DNA of 64,000 nucleotides from Rutidosis leptorrhynchoides (GCF_046630445.1 NC_092333.1:720618001-720682000); one strand, 5' to 3'. Counted from the stretch's first letter, positions 1 to 12,215 are shown. Notes: generated by a model not told the origin, from the sequence alone. Program-made: numbers and translations.

Positions 1-1299
1 GCTTCTATCCGCACCCGAATCAAATAAAACGTAAGCAGATTTATTGTTAATAAGAAACGTACCCGTAACAAGCTCTGGGTCTTCCTGTGCCTCTGCCGCA
101 TTAATATTGAAAACTCTTCCGCGGCCTTGTCCATTAGTGTTCTCCTGGTTCGGGCAATTTCTAATAATGTGGCCCGGTTTTCCACATTTATAACAAACTA
201 CATTGGCATAACTTGCTCCGACACTACTTGCTCCGCCATTACTCGTTCCGACACCATTTGTTCCTTTCGTTCTATTAACCCCTGGTCCGTAGACCTCACA
301 CTTCGCCGCGCTATGACCATTTCTTTTACACTTGTTGCAAAATTTGGTGCAGAACCCCGAGTGATACTTTTCACACCTTTGGCATAGCTGCTTCTGATTG
401 TTGTTGTTGTTGCGGTTATTATTGTTGTTGGGATGATTGTTGTAGTTGCTGTTGTTGTTGTTGTTTGGCCGTTTGTTGTAGTTGCGATTGATGTTGCGAT
501 TGTTGGGATAATTGTTGCGATTATTGTTGTAATTGCTGTTGTTGTTGTATTGGTGATTCTTATCATCGTTTTCCTCCCACTTTCTTTTGACTTGCTTCAC
601 ATTGGCCTCTTCAGCAGTCTGTTCTTTAATTCTTTCTTCAATCTGGTTCACTAGTTTGTGAGCCATTCTACATGCCTGTTGTATGGAGGTGGGCTCGTGT
701 GAACTTATATCTTCTTGGATTCTTTCCGGTAATCCTTTCACAAACGCGTCGATCTTCTCTTCCTCATCTTCGAATGCTCCCGGACACAATAGGCACAATT
801 CTGTGAATCGTCTTTCGTACGTGGTAATATCAAATCCTTGGGTTCGTAACCCTCTAAGTTCTGTCTTGAGCTTATTGACCTCGGTTCTGGGACGATACTT
901 CTCGTTCATCAAGTGCTTGAATGCTGACCACGGTAGTGCGTACGCATCATCTTGTCCCACTTGCTCTAGATAGGTATTCCACCATGTTAACGCAGAACCT
1001 GTGAAGGTATGCGTAGCGTACTTCACTTTGTCCTCTTCAGTACACTTACTTATGGCAAACACTGATTCGACCTTCTCGGTCCACCGTTTCAATCCGATCG
1101 GTCCTTCGGTTCCATCAAATTCCAAAGGTTTGCAGGCAGTGAATTCTTTGTAGGTGCATTCTACACGATTTCCTGTACTGCCAGATCCAAGGTTATTGTT
1201 GGTATGTAGCGCAGCCTGTACTGCGGCTATGTTTGAAGCTAGAAAAGTACGGAATTCCTCTTCATTCATATTCACGGTGTGTCGAGTAGTCGGTGCCAT
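1..1299 (-). CDS. gag (partial), Tekay element copy 1
   Basis: Capsid/nucleocapsid region of the gypsy element, cut by the window edge. The chosen start encodes MAPTTRHTVNMNEEEF; an upstream in-frame ATG exists. A Retrotrans_gag domain occupies about residues 60-210 (motif ALTWWNTYLEQVG). A long Asn/Gln-rich linker follows, with a CCHC zinc knuckle (CYKCGKPGHIIRNC), and then the start of an aspartic protease site (LFDSGADRS). The N-rich linker reads as a GTT/TTG repeat on the plus strand at about 400-560. Protein identity to the second copy is very high by eye. It is preceded by roughly 340 bp of leader separating it from the F-box frame. Confidence 0.85.
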   Translation of the reverse strand, partial: MAPTTRHTVNMNEEEFRTFLASNIAAVQAALHTNNNLGSGSTGNRVECTYKEFTACKPLEFDGTEGPIGLKRWTEKVESVFAISKCTEEDKVKYATHTFTGSALTWWNTYLEQVGQDDAYALPWSAFKHLMNEKYRPRTEVNKLKTELRGLRTQGFDITTYERRFTELCLLCPGAFEDEEEKIDAFVKGLPERIQEDISSHEPTSIQQACRMAHKLVNQIEERIKEQTAEEANVKQVKRKWEENDDKNHQYNNNSNYNNNRNNYPNNRNINRNYNKRPNNNNNSNYNNHPNNNNNRNNNNNQKQLCQRCEKYHSGFCTKFCNKCKRNGHSAAKCEVYGPGVNRTKGTNGVGTSNGGASSVGASYANVVCYKCGKPGHIIRNCPNQENTNGQGRGRVFNINAAEAQEDPELVTGTFLINNKSAYVLFDSGADRS

Positions 1300-1436
1300 T
1301 TCCTTCAAAATAGTCAAATGGAACAAGTTAATCATAAAGAATATTAAGAGTAGTTAATAGTATTTCGTAGCATAATATGAACTCATTTATAAAAGCTTTT
1401 TCTTCATATTAGCGTTTTATAAGTTTAAATTCGGGT

Positions 1437-1452
1437 AGTACCTACCCGTTAA
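1437..1452 (-). other. Internal polypurine-tract-like 16-mer, copy 1
   Basis: On the minus strand this reads TTAACGGGTAGGTACT. It is identical to the 3' polypurine tract of the LTR element ending at 58685 (56367-56382), yet here it lies between the F-box frame and gag. It could be a central polypurine tract or the scar of an older element junction. Confidence 0.5.
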
Positions 1453-1640
1453 GTTCATACTTAGTAGCTAATATACAATTCAACTACTACAATTCTATAT
1501 GAAAAACTGATTGTAATAATATTTCGCGTTCAAACTTTTATACAATATTTTACAAACTTACAATACCGCTTATTTTACATAAAGCATGAAATATAGCACA
1601 CAATAACTTTGATACAAGATAGTTGTGAAGATAATTCTAG

Positions 1641-2324
1641 CTAGTACACAAGTCGTTCAGCAAAGGCAATAAAGACACGTAATTCATACGTCCAGAAACA
1701 AGTCATGCATTCTGGTTTTACTAGGACTACTTCCCATCCTTGGTCTTGTGGAACATAACCGTTATGGCCGTTGATAAGACAGCGTGTTGTAACGTCGTCA
1801 AAGGGACGAGGGTTACGTAATGACCAACAGTCTCGTAATAACCTAAAAACCTCATTTCTTACCCCAATTACCAACTCCGTCACTTGTGAGAACGTTTTGT
1901 TTAATAGTTGTAGCCAGATGTTCTTGTTCTCACTTTGGTGAGAAGCGAACATTACTAACCCGTAAGCATAACATGCTTCTTTATGTTGCATGTTAGCCGC
2001 TTTTTCTAAATCACGAAGTCCTATATTCGGATATACTGAGTCAAAATAATTTCTTAACCCGTTGCGTAAAATAGCATTTGGGTTCCCCGCAATATATGCG
2101 TCAAAGTAAACACATCGTAACTTATGGATTTCCCAATGTGATATCCCCCATCTTTCGAACGAAAGCCTTTTATAAACCAAGGCATTCTTGGAACGTTCTT
2201 CGAATGTCTTACAAACTGATCTCGCCTTAAATAGTTGTGCCGAGGAATTCTGACCGACTCTAGACAAGATTTCATCAATCATGTCTCCGGGTAGGTCTCT
2301 TAAAATATTGGGTTGTCTATCCAT
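1641..2324 (-). CDS. F-box protein carried inside gypsy element, copy 1
   Basis: A 227-residue frame. Residues 8-55 form an F-box (LPGDMIDEILSRVG, ARSVCKTFEERS), which in the family binds SKP1 in an SCF ubiquitin ligase. Residues 75-150 resemble the SEL1/TPR-like part of plant At1g67623/At2g35280-type F-box proteins (NPNAILRNGLRNYF, YAYGLVMFASHQSE). The C-terminus ends in a Cys-containing segment (CMTCFWTYELRVF). It lies between the acidic frame and gag on the element's coding strand. It is not a host gene at this locus, because the same frame sits at the same place in the second copy (42178-42861). By eye the two proteins differ at 13 residues, against about 7 silent changes, so any constraint is weak or old. 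Target and function are unknown. Confidence 0.8.
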   Translation of the reverse strand: MDRQPNILRDLPGDMIDEILSRVGQNSSAQLFKARSVCKTFEERSKNALVYKRLSFERWGISHWEIHKLRCVYFDAYIAGNPNAILRNGLRNYFDSVYPNIGLRDLEKAANMQHKEACYAYGLVMFASHQSENKNIWLQLLNKTFSQVTELVIGVRNEVFRLLRDCWSLRNPRPFDDVTTRCLINGHNGYVPQDQGWEVVLVKPECMTCFWTYELRVFIAFAERLVY

Positions 2325-2461
2325 TTTGTGTTTTTATACTGTAAAATAGACAAGAGTTAGATTCATAAAAAAAATACTTATTAACACAAGCAATTTTTAC
2401 ATATATCATAAAGCATAAGCACACTATATTACATATATTACACCACACGAATACAACTATC

Positions 2462-3076
2462 TTATTCCGACTCGCTCGTTTCTTCTTGTTCGGTTTTGGT
2501 TCGTTTTGCCAAGTTTCTAGGGATATATGATGTTCCCCTAATACGAGCCGTCGTTGTCCACATTGGTTTAGAAAAACCTGGTGGTTTAGAGGTTCCCGGG
2601 TCATTGTTACAACTTAAGGACTTCGAGGGTTGACGATACATATAAAGTTCATCGGGGTTGGAATTAGATTTCTCTATTTTTATGCCCTTTCCCTTATTAT
2701 TTTCTTTTGCCTTTTTAAATTCAGTTGGGGTAATTTCTATAACATCATCGAAATTCTCGTCGGAATCCGATTCATCGGAGAATTGGTAATCCTCCCAATA
2801 TTTTGCTTCCTTGGCGGAAACACCATTGACCATAATTAACCTTGGTCGGTTGGTTGAGGATTCTCTTTTACTTAACCATTTTATTATTTCCCCCACCGGT
2901 TCTATTTCTTCTTCCGGTTCCGATTCTTCTTCCGGTTCCGATTCTTCTTCCGGTTCCGACTCTTCTTCCGGTTCCTCTTCGGGAGCTTGTGAATCAGTCC
3001 ACGAATCATTTCAATTTACATTTGACTCTTCATTATTATTAGGTGAGTCAATGGGACTTGTTCTAGAGGTAGACAT
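2462..3076 (-). pseudogene. Acidic leader ORF of gypsy element, copy 1 (broken)
   Basis: This is the counterpart of the 199-residue acidic frame at 43000-43599. The N-terminal third carries Glu/Ser/Pro repeats (EEESEPEEES), read from a gattcttcttccggttcc repeat on the plus strand at 2900-2990. The rest is a charged, low-complexity protein with a conserved block (RPRLIMVNGVSAKEAKYWED) and a lysine-rich patch (KKAKENNKGKGIKIEKS). I do not recognise the family. This copy looks broken while the second looks whole. It is the first frame downstream of the primer binding site. Confidence 0.6.
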
Positions 3077-3270
3077 CTATCACATAATATCAAACACGTT
3101 AAGAGATTAATATATCACATAATATTCATATGTTAAAAATATATAGTTTCCAACAAAAATGTTAAGCAATCATTTTTAAAGAAAACACGGTCGAAGTCCA
3201 GACTCACTAATGCATCCTAACAAACTCGATAAGACACACTAATGCAAATTTTCTGGTTCTCTAAGACCAA

Positions 3271-3285
3271 CGCTCGGATACCAAC
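3271..3285 (-). other. Primer binding site, copy 1
   Basis: The minus strand reads GTTGGTATCCGAGCG directly inside the LTR end (…ACATTTCA). It is close to TGGTATCAGAGC, the usual plant initiator-tRNA-Met complement. It fixes the LTR boundary and the element's direction. Confidence 0.8.
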
Positions 3286-6200
3286 TGAAATGTCCCGTTC
3301 TTATTGATTAAAAACGTTCCATATTAATTGATTTCGTTGCGAGGTTTTGACCTCTATATGAGACGTTTTTCAAAGACTGCATTCATTTTTAAAACAAACC
3401 ATAACCTTTATTTCATAAATAAAGGTTTAAAAAGCTTTACGTAGATTATCAAATAATGATAATCTAAAATATCCTGTTTACACACGACCATTACATAATG
3501 GTTTACAATACAAATATGTTACATCGAAATCAGTTTCTTGAATGCAGTTTTTACACAATATCATACAAACATGGACTCCAAATCTTGTCCTTATTTTAGT
3601 ATGCAACAGCGGAAGCTCTTAGTATTCACCTGAGAATAAACATGCTTTAAACGTCAACAAAAATGTTGGTGAGTTATAGGTTTAAACTATATATATCAAA
3701 TCGTAACAATAGACCACAAGATTTCATATTTCAATACACATCCCATACATAGAGATAAAAATCATTCATATGGTGAACACCTGGTAACCGACATTAACAA
3801 GATGCATATATATAAGAATATCCCCATCATTCCGGGACACCCTTCGGATATGATATAAATTTCGAAGTACTAAAGCATCCGGTACTTTGGATGGGGTTTG
3901 TTAGGCCCAATAGATCTATCTTTAGGATTCGCGTCAATTAGGGTGTCTGTTCCCTAATTCTTAGATTACCAGACTTAATAAAAAGGGGCATATTCGATTT
4001 CGATAATTCAACCATAGAATGTAGTTTCACGTACTTGTGTCTATTTTGTAAATCATTTATAAAACCTGCATGTATTCTCATCCCAAAAATATTAGATTTT
4101 AAAAGTGGGACTATAACTCATTTTCACAGATTTTTACTTCGTCGGGAAGTAAGACTTGGCCACTGGTTGATTCACGAACCTATAACAATATATACATATA
4201 TATCAAAGTATGTTTAAAATATATTTACAACACTTTTAATATATTTTGATGTTTTATGTTTATTAAGTCAGCTGTCCTCGTTAGTAACCTACAACTAGTT
4301 GTCCACAGTTAGATGTACAGAAATAAATCGATAAATATTATCTTGAATCAATCCACGACCCAGTGTATATGTATCTCAGTATTGATCGCAACTCAAACTA
4401 TATATATTTTGGAATCAACCTCAACCCTGTATAGCTAACTCCAACATTCACATATAGAGTGTCTATGGTTGTTCCGAAATATGTATAGATGTGTCGACAT
4501 GATAGGTCGAAACATTGTATATGTGTCTATGGTATCTCAAGATTACATAATATACAATACAAGTTGATTAAGTTATGGTTGGAATAGATTTGTTACCAAT
4601 TTTCACGTAGCTAAAATGAGAAAAATTATCCAATCTTGTTTTACCCATAACTTCTTCATTTTAAATCCGTTTTGAGTGAATCAAATTGCTATGGTTTCAT
4701 ATTGAACTCTATTTTATGAATCTAAACAGAAAAGTATAGGTTTATAGTCGGAAAAATAAGTTACAAGTCGTTTTTGTAAAGGTAGTCATTTCAGTCGAAA
4801 GAACGACGTCTAGATGACCATTTTAGAAAACATACTTCCACTTTGAGTTTAACCATAATTTTTGGATATAGTTTCATGTTCATAATAAAAATCATTTTCT
4901 CAGAATAACCACTTTTAAATCAAAGTTTATCATAGTTTTTAATTAACTAACCCAAAACAGCCCGCGGTGTTACTACGACGGTGTAAATCCGGTTTTACGG
5001 TGTTTTTTCGTGTTTTCAGGTTTTAAATCATTAAGTTAGCATATCATATAGATATAGAACATGTGTGTAGTTAATTTTAAAAGTCAAGTTAGAAGGATTA
5101 ACTTTTGTTTGCGAACAAGTTTAGAATTAACTAAACTATGTTCTAGTGATTACGAGTTTAAACCTTCGAATAAGATAGTTTTATATATATGAATCGAATG
5201 ATGTTATGAACATCATTACTACCTCAAGTTTAGTAGGTAAACCTACTGGAAGTGACAAGAAATGATCTAGCTTCAAAGGATCTTGGATGGCTTGAAAGTT
5301 CTTGAAGTAGGATCATGACACAAAAACAAGTTCAAGTAAGATTTTTACTCGAATTAAGATAGTTTATAGTTATAGAAATTGAATCAAAGTTTGAATATGA
5401 ATATTACCTTGAATAAGAAAGATAACCTACTGTATATAACAAAGGTTTCTTGATCTTAGATAATTACTTGGAATGAATTAGAAAGCTTGGAAGTAAATTA
5501 GTAAACTTGAAGGGATTTTTGAAGTTTTCTTGAAGTGTTCTTCCTATGATGATTATAGCTTGATTCTTGAAGTGATTTTTGATGAAGATGATGATTAACT
5601 ACTGGAAAAATACGTTCATAATAGTGTGTGTGTGTTGAGAGAGAATTAGAAAGAGAATTGGAAGTGAAATGGAGTGAATGATGAGTGGTAATTGGTGAGT
5701 GGTGAGTGGGGTTAAAAGGAGTTCTAGTTAGTTGACTAGCTCATGGTAGAAGTTAAAATTGATTAGTCATACATGACATAATCAAGAGTGAAATCCCATG
5801 CTAGTTCCTATTGGTATATACTCATAGTAAGTACGTTTTGAAGCTGTGTATAATACGGGTAAGAATACGACTAGAATTCTTGATGAAAGAAAAGAATGGA
5901 AAAGTAACTGTAACCATTTTCGTTAAGTATGAGTGTTTTGATATATGTCTTGAAGTCTTCCAAAAGTATTTTAATACATCTAAATACACTACATGTATAT
6001 ACATTTTAACTGAGTCGTTAAGTCATCGTTAGTCGTTACATGTAAGTGTTGTTTTGAAACCTTTAAGTTAACGATCTCAATTAATGTTGTTAACCCATTG
6101 TTTATTATATCTAATGAGATGTTAAATTATTATATTATCATGATATTATGATATATTAATATATCTTAATATGATATATATACATTTAAATGTCGTTACA

Positions 6201-6538
6201 ACGATAATCGTTACATATATGTCTCGTTTCGAAATCCTTAAGTTAGTAGTCTTGTTTATATGTATATAACTCATTGTTAATATACTTATGGAGATACTTA
6301 CTTATCATAATCTCATGTTAACCATATGTATATCCATATATATATCGTCATGTCGTTTTTACAAGTTTTAACGTTCGTGAATCGCCGGTCAACTTGGGTG
6401 GTCAATTGTCTATATGAAACATATTTCAATTAATCAAGTCTTAACAAGTTTGATTGCTTAACATGTTGGAAACATTTAATCATGTAAATATCAATCTCAA
6501 TTAATATATACAAACATGAAAAAGTTCGGGTCACTACA
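3286..6538 (-). repeat. 5' LTR of Tekay element copy 1 (about 3.25 kb)
   Basis: In element direction the LTR starts TGTAGTGACCCGAAC at 6538 and ends GGGACATTTCA at 3286, TG…CA. It aligns with 43809-47246 over its length, with most length difference in the distal AT-rich part (about 5600-6500). A middle block (about 3890-3935) is shared with the LTR of the element at 50409-58685. No protein-coding frame is credible within it. Confidence 0.85.
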
Positions 6539-6540
6539 GG

Positions 6541-7456
6541 TTTGCTCTCAAGGACTTGGGTAACCAACATCATTTTCTTGGCGTTGAAGTGATTCCCACA
6601 GCAACTGGACTATTCTTGTCCCAGCATAAACACATTCACGATATTTTAATGAGCTACTACATGGATGGAGCTAAGGAAGTGACAACACCAATGTGTACAT
6701 CCACTACTCTTGCACAAACTGGTGACGAAGCTACTGATGCCTCACTATTTCGTAAAATTATTGGCCAACTACAATATTTGGCCATGACCCGCCCATATGT
6801 TGCATTCACTACTATCAAATTATCACAGTATATGTACAGTCCTTCCGAGATTCATTGGCAGGCGCTTAGAAGGCTTCTTCGGTATCTAAAAGGCACAATG
6901 TACTTTGGCTTATTCCTCACCCGGAAACAACCACTCACTCTCACAGCTTTCAGTGACTCGGATTGGGGTGGATCCAAGGAAAACGGACGCTCCACTACAG
7001 GTTATATTATATATCTTGGTAGCAACATTGTATCTTGGAAATCGTCTAGACAAAAATCTGTTTCCCGATCCTCTACCGAAGCGGAATATAAAGTTGTGGC
7101 TAATGCAACATCCGAGATTATTTGGCTCAAGAATATGCTATGTGAACTTGGTATTCCAACGTCTACTGCTCCTATACTGTATTGTGACAACATCGGAGCA
7201 ACTTATCTTTGTGCAAATTCAGTGTTCCATAGCCGCATGAAACATATCGCGCTTGAATATCATTTTGTGCGAGAGAAAATTGAAGATCACACTTTACAAG
7301 TTTACCATATCAGTACCAAGGATCAAATCGCGGACACCCTCACGAAGCCTCTATCTCGAATACCATTACTCAAATTTCGGTCCAAGATTGGAGTCACCAA
7401 TGGAGCCTCCATCTTGCGGGGGCATATTAGTACATCCACAAGTCCAAGTTCATAAT
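6541..7456 (+). pseudogene. Ty1/copia RT C-terminus and RNase H (element split by gypsy copy 1)
   Basis: An uninterrupted 304-codon stretch begins exactly at the gypsy LTR border with [17 protein letters not shown], the familiar late part of copia reverse transcriptase. RNase H motifs follow: [56 protein letters not shown] and [12 protein letters not shown]. The upstream part of this copia element should lie beyond the left edge of the window, on the far side of the gypsy insertion. The visible part looks whole; the element as a whole is interrupted. Confidence 0.9.
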
Positions 7457-7626
7457 ATGTCCAAGTACATAATCTGTTGTAACAAACTTCTACTACTCAG
7501 CTGGTCAAGAGTTAACATAGGATCTGCCAACATTATAGGATCTATTATTGTAGATTTTATGTATAGTTGATTACTCTATATGTACATGAGAAACAATTCA
7601 CTAATATTAATTCAATTCATTTCAAC
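7424..7626 (+). repeat. Probable 3' LTR of the copia element
   Basis: A purine run (ttgcgggggca) follows the RNase H frame, as a polypurine tract does before a copia 3' LTR. The stretch ending in attcatttcaaca resembles a copia LTR end. The first bases are not a clean TG, so the boundary is approximate. Confidence 0.4.
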
Positions 7627-8295
7627 ATACTGTAACTCTAATAAAGGGAACGTATGATTTCGTGTATTTGCCGATTGATTTTAAGGTATACAATTATCAC
7701 CATGAAATCACCTACATTGATGAACTTCATTATCACAGAATAAATGCAATGTGGACTATGCGTTAAATATGGTCTCCTTCACAAATTGTTTCCTTTTATG
7801 AGGTTTTTTAATATATCATTTAAATTTAAATGTCATGTTAAGTTGCATTCTATGTGCTTGTCAAGTGATTAACAGGGTAGTTACATGTCCTTGGGGTTAA
7901 GGATGTATTTGAGAAACAACAATGTCTTTAAAGACTGTCTTTGCAGATATAAATTGAGAGGGATGAAAAGAGCAAAAAAAGAATAGCATAGGGACTATTT
8001 AAGTAATTTTGTCTAAAATGTATAATGTGAAATTAGTGAGTTCGAAATAACATTAGACAATCATGAACTTAACACCTAATAGGGAGGTTTGAATCAAGAC
8101 TTTTATTTTTAGAATTATTCTGTGATTGTTTTTAACAATTTATTTGATCATATTAGGATGTGCTATTAATAAAGTTTAATTTTTAGATATTAAGTTTTAA
8201 AATATAAAACGTTAATCCTTGAACCATATTTTGATGGGTATACTGTTTTATGTATACAGGAAATAAATTTCATATAATTAAGTTAGAGATATAAA
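7627..8295. other. AT-rich intergenic stretch, nothing recognised
   Basis: No coding frame, terminal repeats or RNA gene could be recognised here. Confidence 0.5.
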
Positions 8296-8302
8296 TCTTC
8301 TA

Positions 8303-8303
8303 T

Positions 8304-8335
<32 letters not shown>
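8303..8335 (+). repeat. (TATC)n microsatellite
   Basis: About eight tandem tatc units lie just inside the Helitron 5' end. Confidence 0.9.
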
Positions 8336-8617
8336 AAAGTGCGTGCAAATAATCCTACATGTCATCTTCTTAATTAATCGGAATTAAATTATCCTACGTA
8401 TCATTCTCTTAATTAAACTGAATTAAATAATAATAATCTCTTAAATAAATTCCTAAAATAACTTCGTATGTAATATTTTTTATAATATTTAATTTTATGT
8501 TTCCATTTATAAGAATACTTTGTATACACCATACACGTGAATAACTCAAACCAAAACATAATAAGTTTATTAAATAAACACATCGATTCAAGTTTAATTG
8601 TTTACCTATATTTTGTC

Positions 8618-8626
<9 letters not shown>

Positions 8627-8704
<78 letters not shown>
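8627..8704. repeat. (TA)n microsatellite, left half
   Basis: About 39 TA units end exactly at the copia LTR. The other half of the same tract continues at 15202, so the element split one microsatellite. Confidence 0.9.
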
Positions 8705-8708
<4 letters not shown>

Positions 8709-9014
8709 ATAATTCAGTAGGCTTATAACTACCTTTAGTGGTTCTTGACTGTAGAAGGTATATAGAGATAGAGATACTGTAAAACTGAGAAAACAAAGGT
8801 TGAACAAAAGGTATGAGTAATTGGTTTTTTATTTATAGAAAAATGTACAATGAGAGTTTGGTGGCATTTGGAATCTAGAGAGAGAGTGTTTTTGTTAACC
8901 AAAAAAATACATACAATAAACTCTAACTCAACACACCTATTTATACTCAAAAAATATACTATGCAATATCTATAATAATAATAAAATTATCATCCAATTA
9001 TTACTTTTATAACA
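8705..9014 (-). repeat. 3' LTR of the copia element
   Basis: 310 bp, TG…CA. The minus strand carries a TATAAATAG promoter-like box in the gagtataaataggtg context at about 8938-8949. It matches 14890-15201 base for base except for one GA-repeat unit. Confidence 0.9.
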
Positions 9015-9025
9015 CTCCCCCTTGG
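9015..9025 (-). other. Polypurine tract of the copia element
   Basis: The minus strand reads CCAAGGGGGAG directly before the 3' LTR. Confidence 0.75.
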
Positions 9026-9166
9026 ATGATAATTTTATTAGTGAATAACTAGTACTGCCTCGTTAAAAACCTTGCTAAAGAAAACCCTTTGGGATAAAAC
9101 TTTAGCTAAGGGAAAAAGAGTGCAGCATAGAGTTGACTCCCCCTCAAGTAGGCAACGCCTGAGTTA

Positions 9167-9664
9167 TTACATCTTCTGAACATGCCTCATGCCAATATTA
9201 TGAATGTGTGTTCTGAAAATAGCAGTTGGAAGTGCTTTGGTGAAAAGGTCAGCAGAGTTTTTGCTGGACTGAACATATCTCATTTCAATCTGGTTGTCCT
9301 TAATGAGATTTTGAGTGTATGAGAAAAATCTAGGGGGTATGTGTTTTGTTCGGTCACTTTTGATATACCCTTCTTTCATCTGTGTTATGCAAGCTACATT
9401 ATCTTCATAGATAGTTGTTGAACTTTTATTGCGTTCTAGTCCACAAAAATCAGTAATGAGTTGTGTCATTGATCTCAACCAAAAACATTCCCGACTGGCT
9501 TCATGTAATGCAATTACTTCGGCATGATTTGATGATGTTGCAACAAGTGTTTGTTTTTGAGAACGCCATGATATTGCGGTACCTCCATTTAGGAATACAT
9601 ATCCATTTTGAGATTTAGCTTTATGTGGATCAGATAAATAACCTGCATCTGCATAACCAACCAA
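9167..9664 (-). pseudogene. Copia RNase H remnant
   Basis: A 165-residue frame with the copia RNase H signature: YADAGYLSDPHKAKSQNGY, ISWRSQKQTLVATSS, AEVIALHEASRECFWL, YEDNVACI, KHIPPRFFSYTQNL and KNSADLFTKALP. It is the best-preserved piece of the element's pol. RT remnants continue upstream (about 9665-10900). The element as a whole is a fossil. Confidence 0.85.
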
Positions 9665-10950
9665 ATCTTGTTTTGATTCGTTAGAATAAAATAATTATAA
9701 ATCAGTAGTTCCCCGAAGGTATCAAACTATTTGTTTGATCCCATTCCAATGTCTTTTGGTAGGGGCTGAGCTGAACCTTGTCAACAAATTAACTGCAAAA
9801 TAAATGTCAGATCTTGTATAATCTGTAAGATACATAAGAACCTCAATTGCACTAAAATATAGAACTTCCGATCTGTTAAAATTTTCATGATCTTCGCAGG
9901 GATGAAATAGATCAGTGTCAATATTGAGTGATCTAACAACAATGAGTTTGTCTTTAAAAAAAAAAATGTTTTAAAATCTTTTCGGTATAAGTTGTTTGAT
10001 GTACAAGTAAACCATTAGGCATATGCTCAATTTGCAATCCAAGGTAATACTTGGTTTTTTCAAGATCTTTCATTTCAAAATAATTCTTTAGAAGTTGAAT
10101 GATTTCATAGATCTCTTTATTTGTTCATATGATGTTAAGAACATTGACATAAACAACTACGATCTCATATCCGAACATTGTTTTTATAAAACATACGTGC
10201 AAAATAAGTTTATATTTATACCCTTTTTTTTTATCAAGTAGTCATTTAATCGGTTATACCACATACGTCCCGTTTGTATAAACCCACTTAGAAATCTTTG
10301 TGATTTAATGGAATATATTCCCTTGGGTTTTACATTAGATGCTTATGATACCTTAACCCTTTAGGTATATTCATATATATCACTATTAAGTGATCCATAT
10401 AGATAAGTAGTAACAACATTCATGAGATGCATTTAAATAACTACCAGGTTGATTAAGTATCTAATAAGTAATTGTATCCATTACAGGAGGATAATTTTTC
10501 CTCCTAATTCATTTCTGGTCTTTGTGGAAAATATTGAGTTACAAGTCTAGTTTTGCCTTGTAACTTCATTTGCACATTTCTTTTTGGATAAAAATTCATT
10601 TGTATCCCATACGTTTCACATCTTTAAAAGTGATAACGATTGATCCGAAAACTTTTCTTTTATCGAGCGATTCTAATTCAGCTCTTATTGCTCCTTTCCA
10701 TTGAGCTCAATCATGTCCATTTTGTATATTCAATGACAGATTTTAGTTCCAGATCATCATCTTTATTCATGATGTCATTGTAACATTATATGAAAATATC
10801 TCATAGAGATTTTAGTTTCATTTCGGTTCCATAATATTGCATAATTTATCGCAATTTTAGTATTTACATTTATCAATATCCTCTGCAGAAGGAATATTGA
10901 TTTGTGGTTCTTCTTGAACACTTTCTCTTACCTCATTATCAGCTGATTTT
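9665..10950 (-). pseudogene. Copia reverse-transcriptase remnant (decayed)
   Basis: Short minus-strand stretches keep copia RT flavour between the RNase H remnant and the integrase side. No long frame remains. Assignment rests on position and scattered similarity. Confidence 0.5.
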
Positions 10951-11199
10951 CTTTTTCAAGGATTTTTATCTTTGGAACCAATTGATCTTCCACGTTTGAT
11001 GCGTGGCAAAGACTCAACAGTGACATTATTGCCAGCTTTTGGAATTTCAGTTCGAGCTGGAGCATTTATCGCTGGTATATATGATTTAGTCACTTTTTTA
11101 TATCTGTAAATGCATAAAGTAATTAATTTGCAAGTTCTTGCATATGCATTATTTTTGAACTTTCGTTTCACATTCTTTTGTGCGAGTTCAATATACCTT

Positions 11200-11884
11200 A
11201 ATTGATGTTCACATCATGAAGCATCATTTTATTTTTTATTTTTATTTCTCCCCCTAATCTAGGGAACAATGTTTTATTAAAATGACAATCAGCAAAACGT
11301 GCTGTAAAAACATCACCCATCATGGGTTCAATATATCTTATGATTGAAGATGTTTTATATCCAAAATATATTATCATCTTTCTTTGAAGAACCATTTTAT
11401 TGTGTTGTGGTGATACAATTGGAACATACACTGCACAACCAATGTTTTAAGGTAGAAAATATTTGGCTCTTGGCCAAAATCAAGTATTAAGTGAAAATAT
11501 TTACGACTTCCACATGGTATAATGCGAATTAATGTCGCAGCATGTAAATTTACATGTCCACATATAAATATTGAGAGATTTGTACTCATTATCAATTGTC
11601 TAGTTATTAGCTGTAAGCGTTTATCTATTGATTCAGCTAAACCAATTTTGTGTATGCACATGAGCAACTGGATGTTCAACAACAATCCCTGTAGATATAT
11701 AATGATCATTAAATGCTTGAGATGTTAACTCACCAGCATTATCAAGTCTCATCCTTTTAATGGTGTAATCAGAATTATGTGTTCTCAATTTAATAATTTG
11801 TGCAAGAAACTTTGCAAATGCCATATTACGGCTTGATAACATACAAATATGAGACCATCCGCTAGATGCGTCTATTAGAACCAT
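11200..11884 (-). pseudogene. Copia integrase remnant
   Basis: The upstream part encodes an integrase-core fragment (VLIDASSGWSHICMLSSRN, MRLDNAGELTSQAFNDHY) with the DDE context of copia integrases. Further minus-strand integrase/RT linker remnants extend to about 11200. The piece is broken in several places. Confidence 0.6.
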
Positions 11885-11989
11885 GAAATATCAAAATGGT
11901 TCACATGATGGATGAATTGGTTCATATATCTTACCTTGAATTCTTTCAAGAAACATTTGTGATTCTTTTTCACAATATACTTTTCATTA

Positions 11990-12215
11990 ATCACCATATG
12001 TGCTTTCCATTAATCACCATATGTGTTTTTTTTTTTTTTATCATATATCCTTTTCACCATATACGCTTTTAATCATATGCGCTGTGTTTTTCACCATATG
12101 CGCTTTTAATCATATGCGATTTTCATCATATGCGTTGTGCTTTTCATCATATTCGCTTTTTATCATATGCGCTTATCATATGCGATGCGCTTTTTATCAT
12201 ATGCGTTTTTTTATG
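11990..12215. repeat. Degenerate catatgcgctttt repeat array
   Basis: About a dozen irregular copies of a tcatatgcgctttt unit lie in the non-coding part of the copia element. Confidence 0.7.

Larger units (their letters stand above)
1..6538 (-). mobile_element. Tekay-type gypsy LTR element, copy 1 (5' half, runs off window)
   Basis: Minus-strand chromovirus-like Ty3/gypsy element. Reading leftwards from 6538 it has a 3.25-kb 5' LTR, a primer binding site, an acidic reading frame, an F-box reading frame and the gag region, where the window ends. The whole stretch aligns with 40517-47246 (window position 1 equals 40517), so two copies of one family are present. The right LTR end abuts the coding frame of a copia element, so this copy landed inside it; the first flanking bases are ggttt, but the matching duplication lies outside the window. 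This is a fossil copy; the visible part looks mostly whole, with about one break. Family assignment rests on gag and pol of the second copy. Confidence 0.9.

Noticed and set aside
198-566. Thr- and Ile-rich or Val-rich frames of 70-130 codons opposite or overlapping gag (also 40774-41191)
   Set aside because: They are other-frame readings of the GTT/AAC repeat encoding the gag Asn-rich linker.
1641-2324. The F-box frame as an ordinary host gene
   Set aside because: It lies at the same place, same strand and same flanking leader in two separate element copies, so it belongs to the element.
8303-8335. CRISPR-like or satellite array
   Set aside because: Simple (TATC)n microsatellite; none of the repeat arrays in this window has unique spacers, and the DNA is plant nuclear.
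8409-8807. 132-codon frame with a long Ile-Tyr run (and 54242-54514)
   Set aside because: Produced by reading through (TA)n microsatellites.
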